This document shows positions 55,333 through 64,000 of a DNA stretch of 64,000 nucleotides, piece after piece. The position numbers were made by a program, and so were the translations under genes. The DNA lies in NCBI GenBank assembly GCA_037974335.1, contig CM075760.1, positions 17,781,059 through 17,845,058 of the forward strand. The letters are read 5' to 3'. Position 1 is the stretch's first letter; every line of letters starts with the position of its first letter. The DNA comes from Prionace glauca (taxonomy: Eukaryota > Chordata > Chondrichthyes > Carcharhiniformes > Carcharhinidae). Below the pieces are notes generated by a model. That model saw only the letters and a program-made list of their open reading frames with translations. It did not search any database and had not been told where the DNA came from.

Positions 55333-56234
55333 TCAGGGTTCATTGAGTTGAAGCATTGCAGTAAGGGGGTATTTCAGGAGATCTTTTAACTGCTGTCTGA
55401 AGTGAGTCTGTGTCACAGCGTAAATGGCTGTATTTGTGCAGCAACTTGTGAGTTGCAGCATAAAGCCCAATTCCAAAACAAAAAGATGTAACCTTACTGA
55501 TTGATAGCCCAAATTATACATCCGAATCCATATGGTATAAACCATTAATGTCGACCATAAGAGGATGAAATTGGCTGAGATAACAAACAGTAAAGTGATG
55601 GATTTTCTTCGACTCTCCATCTCTGGGTCACTTGGGGTCTCCCCACTGCTGTGAGCCCGGAGTCTCCTGCGGGCTCTGCTGCTCACAAAAATGTGTCTGA
55701 CGATGAGAGCATTGAGCAGCAGAATCAGGACGAATGGGACACACGGGGTTAGAATGTTGTGGAGGAACTCGATTGTTCCCCAGACCGGAGATTCTGCAGC
55801 TTCCCATGAGAAGCGACAAAACCAGGGATTGTTCATCAACCCATATCGATTTAATAACATAAAATACCAGGAAACATTTTTTAAACAGCTCAGCACTGTC
55901 ACTGTTCCCAGAACCACAGCCGCTGATTTCTCAGTGCAATATTTACTTTTCAGCTTCGAGCAGCAAATGGCCACAAATCGATCAAAGGTGAAAGTGACGG
56001 TGAACCAGACGGAACAGTCAGTGGCTGCATAAAGCAGGACGGCGTGGATGTTACACACGGGGAATGACAGTAGGAAATAAAAGTGTTCCCAATACACAAT
56101 GGGAATGTGTCTCAATATCAGGTCGAGGATAATGACGAGCAGATCTCCCGCTGACATGGCCACCAGGTAACGAGTGATACATTTGGACAAACCACAGTTT
56201 CTGCTCATCAACGTCACAATTGTCATTATGTTCA
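55333..56234 (-). CDS. GPR139-like rhodopsin-family receptor, exon 2
   Basis: The exon encodes most of TM1 to the C-terminus, starting after the acceptor CTTCCTTCCTGGCAG. With exon 1 at 61594-61840 the longest protein is 382 residues. Key residues in that numbering are TM2 Asp in SAGDLL (113), TM3 Cys (143), DRF (167-169), NTAIY (350-354) and an ECL2 Cys in WFCRFSW. It is clearly paralogous to the receptor at 16628-18203 (shared ATDCSVWFTVTFTFDRFVAI-like core). No frame breaks. Such receptors signal at the plasma membrane; the ligand is unknown. Confidence 0.88.
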
Positions 56235-56357
56235 CTGCCAGGAAGGAAGTAAGGAATAAAATTAGACATGAATCAGGGGAATAAGTTACCATTTAAACTG
56301 CAGGTTCAACAATTTTTTAAATGTGCACACACACTGAATGAGTTTTTTTTTTATAAT

Positions 56358-56520
56358 CCAGCACATCTTTTGGAGTGTGAGAGGAAAGTGGAGCATCTGG
56401 AGGAAACCCATGCAGACACGGAAATAAGGTCCAAACTCAACACAAACAGTGACCCAAGCCTGGAATTGAACCCAGATTTCTGATGCTGTGAGTCAGCACT
56501 GCGAACCACTGCTATCCAAC
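56358..56520 (-). repeat. Partial SINE inside the receptor's intron
   Basis: Reverse complement of the SINE head and body: GGAGGAAACCCATGCAGACAC, then GGAATTGAACCCAGATTTC. Confidence 0.75.
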
Positions 56521-56837
56521 AGCAGATTTTATGAAATTGGGCACAAAATATGGAGGCAGAGTAAAATTACACTCAGAGCCTCTCCACAAAATTCACAAAG
56601 GAACAGACACCGATCAGTAGGCAAGAGCATACTTTTAGAATGCAAATGAGGATGAGCACACAAGGGAAGCTGGACAGGATGGCACCTACAGGAAGTAAAT
56701 TTTTTTTTAAAAATCCCACCCCATCAAAATCAGCACTTCTAAAACAGTCAAACAACCCATGGAGACACCTAAAATTAGCATAGTTAAGGAAACGTCCCTG
56801 GCCCTTTAAACATCTTTGGAGATCAATGACACATTTT

Positions 56838-57398
56838 AGAAGACCCTTGTCAGGCCTCATTTAGAGTATTGTGCGCAGTTCTGGTCGCCTCACTATAGGA
56901 AAGATGTAGAAGCTATTGAGAGGGTACAGAGGAGATTTACAAGGATGTTGCCTAGACTGGGAGGCATGCCTTATGAAGTTAGGTTGAGGAAGCTGGGACT
57001 CTTTTCCCTGGAGAGATGAAGGTTGAGAGGCGACCTGATAGAAATTTACAAAATGTTTAGAGGAATAGATAGGGTGGACTCCCAGAGGCTATTTCCCCGG
57101 GTTGAAATGGTTGCTACAAGAGGACTCAGATTTAAGGTACAGGGAGGGAAGTTCAGAAGTGATGTTAGGGGTACGTTTTTCACTCAGAGGGTGGTGAGTG
57201 AATGGAATCGGCTGCCGTCAGTGGTTGTGGAGGCGAACTCACTGGGGTCTTTTAAAAGACTTCTGGATGAGTATATGGGGTTTAATGAGATTGAGGGTTA
57301 TAGATAGGTCTGTAGGTTGGTAGGTGTTGATGTGATCGGCGCAACTCGTGGGCCGAAGGGCCTGTTTGTGCTGTTGTGTTCTATGTTTTATGTTCTAC
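56838..57398 (+). mobile_element. LINE 3' end, second family
   Basis: Encodes TLVRPHLEYCAQFWSPHYRK, then MFRGIDRVDSQRLFPRVEMV and FFTQRVVSEWNRLPSVVVEA. Its tail is GGGCCGAAGGGCCTGTTTG and TTCTATGTTTTATGTTC. One stop lies in the middle of the frame. Inserted in the intron, antisense to the receptor gene. Confidence 0.85.
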
Positions 57399-57399
57399 A

Positions 57400-58680
57400 C
57401 CTAATGGTTCAAACCTCTGAGATTCTAGACCATTAATAACCAATCAGACAAAAATGATTAACACACACTTAAAAGAATTGCCCCAACACTCGAAAACATC
57501 AAGACAGGATGGCTGAAGTCAAATACTGTAAATAAAGTATTAACATTTGAATCGCATACTACACCGAAGATCAGGTATAACTGTGGCCCGATACGGTGGG
57601 TGTTTAGTATGCTTTCGGGACAGTCTGATTGTATGACCTGACTGTGCCTCCGTCGACGAAAAAGAAAATAAAGCTGTGCCGTTATTGAACTACACCCTGA
57701 GTCCATAATAGTCGTTTCACCCACTCGCACTAACACCACTGTGCCAATATGATGCTCCATGTTAGGTACAAAATGGTGTACATTTTGGAAAGAGTTTTCC
57801 GGGTGTCCTCAAAATTGACCCTCACTCAGCTCTAGGTAAATAGTCTTTCTACCTTATGGGGGATTTGGAGTGTGAGAAGGCTGTGGAGGTAACTCTGACA
57901 GAAAATTCAGAGTGGAGTCCTGTAAGCAGTAATCTGTCACCTTTCAGATAGCTACTGACAAGCCCTGCAGCAGAGCTGCTACCAAACAGTGCTGGTTTTA
58001 CCCTCTCCTCTGGACACTACCAGCAGTTGGCAGAGAGAGATCCTAATGCCTCGACCGTTCAGAATCTCTATAATATTTACAAATGATTATATCCTGTAGG
58101 GGAGACCACAGCATTGTGGCCACTGAACGCACAACACTGGAAGAAATAGTAATCTCACACTCGAATGACACAGAGGGTTTGCTTTCAAAGCATCAGGGTT
58201 CAGTGTATAGCTACCTTTCATAGTGCCCAGTGTATTATGTTTTGCTGCCTACTGAACCAGGGAAGTGCAGTGAGTCCTCTCTCAGTCGGAAAGTCGCTGA
58301 TCCATGCGCCAAGTAATAAAAAAACTCAAACCAAGGCCGCTGCCAAAGAAAAACCAAGCAGCCTGCCTTAATGACTATTCTCCAGTGACACATTTGTCCA
58401 ATATTATATGATGCACCAGGACGTTAGTTATGGCAAGAATCAGTTCCAACCTCCCAGATTGCTTGGATCCACTACAGTTCACCTATCTCCGCAATAGGTC
58501 CGCAGATGTCATTACCGTGTCCGTACAGCCTGCACCTTTAAAATAAAACCCGAAGTCACTCGAGCTTATCCCCTCTATTTTGTTTTCTGTGAATCTATGA
58601 TCTGATGTAAGTTGGCCAGATGGTAGCAGGCACAGCACAGCTTCCCAGTGGAATACGTCTTCTGGACAATTGCCAAGTAA
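57400..58680. other. Intron sequence, nothing recognised
   Basis: Part of the second receptor's intron. No repeat family or exon recognised. Confidence 0.5.
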
Positions 58681-59882
58681 ACCCTTAACTATCTTGGCTG
58701 GACACATTGATGAAGGAAGAATGGTGGATGTGGTTTACATGGACTATAGCAAGGTGTTTGATAAGGTCCCCCATGCAAGATTTCTTGCGAAGGTGAGAGG
58801 GCATGGGATCCAAGGGGCTTTGGCTTTGTGGACCCAGAACTGGCTTGCCTGCAGAAGGCAGAGAGTGATTGTGGATGGGTCTTTTTCTGCATGGAGGTCG
58901 GTCACCAGTGGAGTGCCCCAGGGATCTATTCTAGGACCCTTGCTGTTTGTCATTTTCATAAATGACCTAGATGAGGAAGTGGAGGGATGGGTTAGGAAGT
59001 TCGCCGACGATACGAAGGTTGGTGGTGTTGTGGATAGTCTGGAGGGATGTCAGAAGTTGCAGCGTGACATAAATAGGATGCAAGACTGGGCGGAGAAGTG
59101 GCAGCTGGACTTCAACACGGATAAATGTGTAGTGGTCCATTTTGGCAGGACCAAAAGGATGCAGGAGTGCAATGTCAAGGGTAGCAGTCTTAGCAGAAGG
59201 GTTGAACGGCAGAAGGATCTTGGGGTCTGGGTCCGTAGGACTCTTAAATAGGCCTCGCAGGTGGATGGTGTACTGGCCTTCATTAATCGAGGCATTGAGT
59301 TTAGGAGTCAGGAGGTAATGCTGCAACTTTATAGGACCCTTGTCAGACCCCATTTGGAGTACTGTGTGCAGTTCTGGTCGGCTTACTACAGGAAGGATGT
59401 GGAAGCTATTGAGAGGGTGTAGAGAAGATTTACAAGGACATTGCCTGGATTGGGAGGCATGCCTTATGAAAATAGGTTGAGGGAGCTAGGTCTCTTCTCC
59501 CTGGAGAGACAAAGGTTGAGAGGCGACCTTATAGAAGTTTTGTAAAATGTTGAGAGGAATAGATAGGGTGGATTCTCGGAGGCTATTTCCCACGGTTGAA
59601 ATGGTTGATACGAGAGGACACAGGTTTAAGGTGCTGGAAAGCAAGTACAGAGGAGATGTTCGGGGTAAGTTTTTCACTCAGAGGGTGGTGAGTGAGTGGA
59701 ATCGGCTGCCGTCAGTGGTGGTAGAGGGGAACTCGCTGGGGTCATTTAAAAGACTTCTGGATGAGTATATGGGATCTAATGGCATTGGAAGTTACAGATA
59801 ATTCTATGGCTTGGTAGGTATGGATGTGATCGGCACAACTTGTGGGTCGAAGGGCCTGTTTGTGCTGTAGTGTTCTATGTTC
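58680..59882 (+). mobile_element. LINE with reverse transcriptase, second family, 5' truncated
   Basis: Encodes VDVVYMDYSKVFDKVPHARF, SGVPQGSILGPLLFVIFIND, FADDTK and a C-terminal domain (FFTQRVVSEWNRLPSVVVEG). There are a stop after RTLK at about 59250 and at least two more breaks. Same family as 56838-57398; both lie in the same intron. Confidence 0.88.
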
Positions 59883-60229
59883 GATCAGGGGCACACCAAG
59901 TACGATACTACCCAGCCCCCTCCCTCCCTTCCCATTCCCAAGCAGTGCTGCCCTCCACTACGAACCGCACCCCCAGTCCATGCTCTAATCCGTTAATATT
60001 CAAAGTTCTGTCTGTCTCCTTAAGTTCATCAAGTCCTAACGTCCACCGCTCTCCGATAATTAATTCAACAGATTCACCACCCATTGAGAGAAGTAATCTC
60101 TCTCCATGGCTGTCTGAAATCTAACTGCTTCAGGTGATCGGGCTCTGCTTCTGGTTGTACTCCTGGCTCAAGCACTGGTGGATCTGCCCTGAAGGCAGTT
60201 GTGTGTTTTTTTTATATAATCCTAATGAC

Positions 60230-60340
60230 CTGTCAACAACAGGTTGTTGACAGGCCAATCAAGCCAAGATTGGCTTGAGGTTGTTGCCAACCTCAAACCA
60301 ATCTGAGCCAACCTCAGATTGGCTTGAGGTTGGCAACAAC
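60230..60340. repeat. Cluster of three short palindromes
   Basis: Perfect palindromes lie at 60230-60253 (11-bp arms, 2-nt spacer) and 60260-60277 (8-bp arms). A 28-bp-arm hairpin with one A-C mismatch and a 5-nt loop lies at 60280-60340. Confidence 0.9.
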
Positions 60341-60409
60341 AATAACTTCAAATAGGTCCCTTTTAGCTGTGTGTTTTATTTAAATACATCAGCTGGCATA
60401 ATGCAAAAC

Positions 60410-61208
60410 TATGATGTGGAGATGCTCGCGTTGGACTGGGGTAAGCACAGTAAGAATTCTCACAACACCAGGTTCAAGTCCAACAGGTTCATTTGGCAGC
60501 ACAAGCTTTTGGAGAGCTGTCCCTTCATCAGGTGAGTGGAAGCTCTGTTCACAAACAGGGCGGTTGGAATGTGAGTCTATAGAGATAATCAAGTCTTAAA
60601 GGTACAGACAATGTGAGTGGAGAGATGGCCAAACACAGGTTAAAGAGATGTGTATTGTCTCCAGTCAGGGCAGTTAATGAGATTTTGCAAACCCAGGTTG
60701 TCGATCACCAGGAGTATCCCAGTTGGGGAATACTTCAGCACTCATGGACACCCAGCCTCTGATCTTCACGTACGCATTCTCCAAGGCGACCTTCATGACA
60801 CACGACAGTGCAGGTTCGCTGAACAGAGACTGATAGCCAAGTTCCACACACCTGAGGATGGCCTCAACTGGGATCTTGTGTTGATGTCACACTATCTGTA
60901 ACCCCCACGACTTGCCTGGGTTTGCGAAATCTCACTCACTGTCCTGGCTGGAGACAATACACACCCCTTTAACCTATGCTTAACCCTTTCTCCACTCACA
61001 TTGTCTGTGTCTTTCAGACTTGCTTACCTGGAAAGACTCACATTCCAACCATTATTTTGTTAATTGAGTTTGTGTCTTTATATGTCCCGTTTTTGAACAT
61101 AGCTCTTCACACGCCTGAAGAAACAGCAAAATTCCAAAAGCTCATAGTACCAAATAAGTCTGTTGGACATTAACCTGGTGTTGTGAGATTTCATACTGTG
61201 CTGACCAC
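60410..61208 (+). mobile_element. Penelope-like element with inverted ends and 10-bp target-site duplication
   Basis: The left end is an inverted copy of the right end over about 120 bp (compare CAACACCAGGTTCAAGTCCA with TGGACATTAACCTGGTGTTG). The interior carries the GIY-YIG-like segment AEQRLIAKFHTPEDGLNWDL at about 60790-60870. Direct repeats AATGCAAAAC at 60400-60409 and 61209-61218 bound it. Confidence 0.72.
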
Positions 61209-61593
61209 AATGCAAAACCTGCTGTGCCGGTTACCAAAACAGCCCCGATGTTTTTGGCCTCTGGAATAAGTGTTGCAACTTAGAGTTTCTGTGCATTCTG
61301 CAGTTTAAACATATTAGCGTCAAAGAAAATAACATTTTTAAAGTGATCGCACACTTTTCCCCGCTCCTACCGGTTTTTGCAATTCTTTTTCATCTTTCTA
61401 AACATCTTTTACATCTTTACAAACTCAACTTCACAACACAGGCATCTTTAACGTAGTGATCCGCGCTTTCCAGATGTGATAACTCAATAAGGACTCAGAC
61501 CACAAGCAACAGTCGCAAACAGGGTAGAGCAGACGGCAAGAGTGGCAGAGTTAAACACGGGTTACATCATTCATAATCAGTGGAGAAACTTAC

Positions 61594-61840
61594 CGGGGAC
61601 ACCAACAATAGCCAGGATTGGATAGTAAAAGTATCGAATTAGTTTCAGGACATTTTCAACACGATGAATTGTAGGCAGCCAATCTAGAGAAAGCCTGTAA
61701 AGTATCGAGTATAAACTCCTCTCAATTGTTGTAACATTCAGATCTCTGCCCCTCAGATGCAGAACCATTATGGGAACGTCCAGATCTACCTTTCCTGGAT
61801 TCAGGTCCATTGCAGAAAGCTTGCAATTTCTTTCTCCCAA
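61594..61840 (-). CDS. GPR139-like receptor, exon 1 (pairs with 55333-56234)
   Basis: The minus strand encodes up to 82 residues ending LIRYFYYPILAIVGVP plus one base, followed by the donor GTAAGT at 61593. The phase and the YYP-x-LA-x-VGV sequence match exon 1 of the first receptor. Joined to 56234 it gives VGVP-VNIMTIVTL. The intron would be 5359 bp. The start is uncertain: Met codons occur at residues 1, 11 and 25, and family members I recall start closer to the YYP. Confidence 0.68.
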
Positions 61841-61849
61841 TGTTGATCC

Positions 61850-62310
61850 CTCGACTCCCTCTCTGTGGAGCCGCTTATCACTGTGACACTCCCAATGACA
61901 CCGTGCATAACTCCTTTATGAAGCCTGGATGGGAATGCTCCAGAGACACGATTAGTACTGGTTGAATTAATTCCGACGTTAATTACAGTCACTGAACAAA
62001 CAGGTTAATATTTTCCATTCAAAACATATTTTTGTCAATGCATCACAAAATAATTCTGGGTCTGTGTGATCGTTCCTAATGGAAGGAATTTTGGAAATGC
62101 CGGGAGGGTTGACCAGTATCTTTCAATGTTGCTGGGATATGGGATTGTGACAAAAAAAGGAACACATTATGCAAAAGTCCCCCCAGCCTGTCCGTAAGGG
62201 AAAACATTTTAAACCTGGAAATGTAGAGTTGTCAGCATCGCATCAGTGAAAGAAATGGGGAAAGTCTGAACCCAAAATCTTGGAGAAATTAACTTGTGAC
62301 TTCCGGCACC
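61850..62310. other. Upstream of the second receptor, nothing recognised
   Basis: Possible promoter region of the receptor gene, but no TATA, CpG island or repeat is recognised. Confidence 0.35.
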
Positions 62311-62314
62311 ATGG

Positions 62315-63295
62315 GTGGGTCCATTGTGATTTGTCATTTATATTAATGATTTGGATGAGAATTTAGGAGGCATGGTTACTAAGTTTTCAGTTGATACCAA
62401 GATTGGTGGCATAGTGGATAGTGAAAAAAAGGTTATCTCTAATTGTAATGGGATCTTGATCAATTGGGCCAGTGGATTGATGAATGACCGATGGAGTTTA
62501 ATTTAGATGAATGCAAGATGATGCATTTGATAGATCGAACCAGGGCAGCACTTACTTAATGCTAAGGCATTGGGGACGGTTCGAGAACCAAGAAATCTGG
62601 GAGAGTACATGTTCATAGCTCCTTGAAAGTGGAGTCATAGTTGGGCAGAGTTGTGAGGAATGAAATCAACACACTTGGTTTCCTTGGTCAGAACAGCGAA
62701 TAAAGGAGTTGGGACAACTTGTTGAAGTTGTACAAGACATTGGTAAGGCCACACTCGGAATACTCTGTACAGCTCTGGTCACCCTGTTACAGGAAGGATA
62801 TTATTAAACTACAAAGAGTTCAGAAAATATTCACTAGGAGGTTATAGGGACTTGATTGTTTGTGTTTTAAGGAGAAACGTGATAGACTGGAACTTTTTCC
62901 CGGCTGTGTAGAAAGCCTAGGGGTGACCTTATGGAGGTCTACAAAAAAATGAGGGGCACAGATCAGCTAGATAGTCAATATCTTTTCCCAAAAGTCGGGA
63001 AGCCTAAAACTCGAGGGAATAGGCCGAAGGTGAGAGGAGAAGGTGCAAATGGGTCTGGATGGGCAATTGTTTCACACACAGGTTAGTGAGTGCCTGGAAA
63101 AGGTACCAGAGGGAGTAGAGGTGTGTACAGTTTTGACAGTGAAAAAACATGATGTCAGTTAGATGGATAAGATAGATGAAAATGGGTCAAATGCCGGCAA
63201 TTGGGACTAGCTTAGCGGTGGATGAAAAAAGGCAGCATGGACAAGTTGGGCCGAAGGGCCTGTTTCCATGCTGTAAACCTCAATGACTCTATGAT
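62315..63295 (+). mobile_element. Old LINE, reverse transcriptase to 3' end
   Basis: Begins at a phrase equivalent to VIYINDLDE and reaches the tail GGGCCGAAGGGCCTGTTTCC. Heavily interrupted; the Asp pair region has changed (TTTTCAGTTGATACC). Older than the other two intronic LINEs. Confidence 0.7.
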
Positions 63296-63439
63296 TTCCC
63301 GGCCGTGTTTGTTCCAATGCCAGAAAATCCCCGCCTGAGGTCATCGGACATTTATATGATCTGCGTCTCGCCTGCCATGGGAATCATAATGGGCAGGAGA
63401 GGACAATTCCATCCCGTGTTAATCAGGAGCAATCCGTGT

Positions 63440-63555
63440 TTATGTCATGGAATCATAGAATTCCAACCGTGCAGGAGGAAGTTATTTGGCCCATCGGGCC
63501 TGCACCAGTCCAAATGGGCCACAATGGTCCCAGCCAGACCCTATTTCATAACCCT
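63440..63555 (-). repeat. SINE 3' fragment
   Basis: AATCATAGAATTCCAACCGTG and GGCCCATCGGGCCTGCACC read in reverse as the SINE 3' region. Confidence 0.6.
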
Positions 63556-63579
63556 CTGGAAGCCTCCTTCTCCGTCAGA

Positions 63580-63890
63580 CACCCACTCAGCCTCTTTCAA
63601 TCTCAGACACCTCAATCAGCCCTGCCCACCCTCAGCACCCCACCCACACCAGTCCCCCCCAGACTCCTCACTCACCCGCCCCACCCTCAAAACCCCACTC
63701 AACCCTGTCTCCCTCAGATCCCCACTCAGCCACCTCCTCCTCAGGCTCCTCACACAACCACCCACACCATCAGAACCCAACTCAACCCCTCACCACTTAG
63801 ACAGCCCACTCAGTTCCACTCCCACCTCAGCCACTCCTGTCAGCCCCCTCCCCCTACAAACCCTCGCTACTCAGCCCCGCTTCAGGCCTG
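63580..63890. repeat. C-rich low-complexity minisatellite
   Basis: Degenerate units around CCCCACTCAGCC and CTCCTCACTCACC. Pro/Ser-rich frames of 150-200 codons here are composition artefacts. Confidence 0.7.
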
Positions 63891-64000
63891 AGGCTTGGCA
63901 GTGTCCATGATACTGTCCACTTGTACTGACACCTGTATTTCGCGCCTTGCTCCTGCGCGGAGAGTTGTGGAGGTTTATCTGCCTCGTGAGTTTGATATTA

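Noticed and set aside
56268-56483. 71-codon frame upstream of the receptor exon
   Set aside because: It overlaps a SINE fragment and has no domain.
63305-63910. Pro/Ser-rich frame of 201 codons
   Set aside because: It crosses a SINE fragment and a C-rich minisatellite; no domain or splice signal supports it.

Overview
This window looks like vertebrate nuclear DNA, most likely from a cartilaginous fish (shark or ray); that is inference. The support is the repeat content: tRNA-derived SINEs with the tail GGGCCGAAGGGCCTGTTT, CR1-type LINEs ending in TTCTTATG repeats, and Penelope-like fragments. The host genes fit too: a C2H2 zinc-finger gene and two orphan rhodopsin-type receptors of the GPR139-like type, a family I recall as much expanded in sharks. 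There are no operons, CRISPR arrays or prokaryotic signals.

Layout. 1-490: 3' end of a C2H2 zinc-finger gene, followed at once by a SINE. 729-3499: 41 head-to-tail copies of an exactly 67-bp unit made from a tRNA-derived SINE head, then a zinc-finger relic. 3824-8590: a 52-bp minisatellite, LINE and SINE debris, a 33-bp array of YY1-like sites and a CRE/YY1/CTCF-like GC-rich block. 8692-21139 and 25893-40903: about 27 tRNA genes and tRNA pseudogenes (Gly, Asn, Glu, Val, Lys, Thr, Phe, Leu, Gln, Arg) plus smaller relics. A two-exon GPR139-like receptor (18203-16628, minus) lies inside the tRNA domain. 37740-46402 is largely an inverted copy of parts of the left half. 46400-55250 holds a second promoter-like block, minisatellites, LINE pieces and a second copy of a Ty3/gypsy integrase fossil. 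55333-61840 (minus) is a second GPR139-like receptor whose two exons are separated by a 5.4-kb intron full of LINE and Penelope-like insertions.

The dominant theme is segmental duplication. Three inverted pairs (3824-8590 with 41100-46402; 24055-29110 with 37740-41690; 12790-14750 with 34040-36770) and several direct copies (11062-12790 with 53170-54930; the Asn-Glu-Val unit at 9.2, 29.7 and 32.2 kb) make the tRNA region a mosaic of palindromic blocks. Because copies can be compared within the window, several mobile-element insertions can be read against their own empty sites, which gives exact boundaries and relative ages.

The tRNA paralogues have changed anticodons between copies: Glu TTC/CTC, Val TAC/CAC, Gly GCC/CCC, Asn GTT/ATT. 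Most strikingly, one Lys-bodied tRNA carries a Gln (CTG) anticodon while its inverted partner keeps CTT. The 67-bp array, in which each unit carries the spacing of a type-2 RNA polymerase III promoter, is the most unusual element here and may act as a TFIIIC-binding array.
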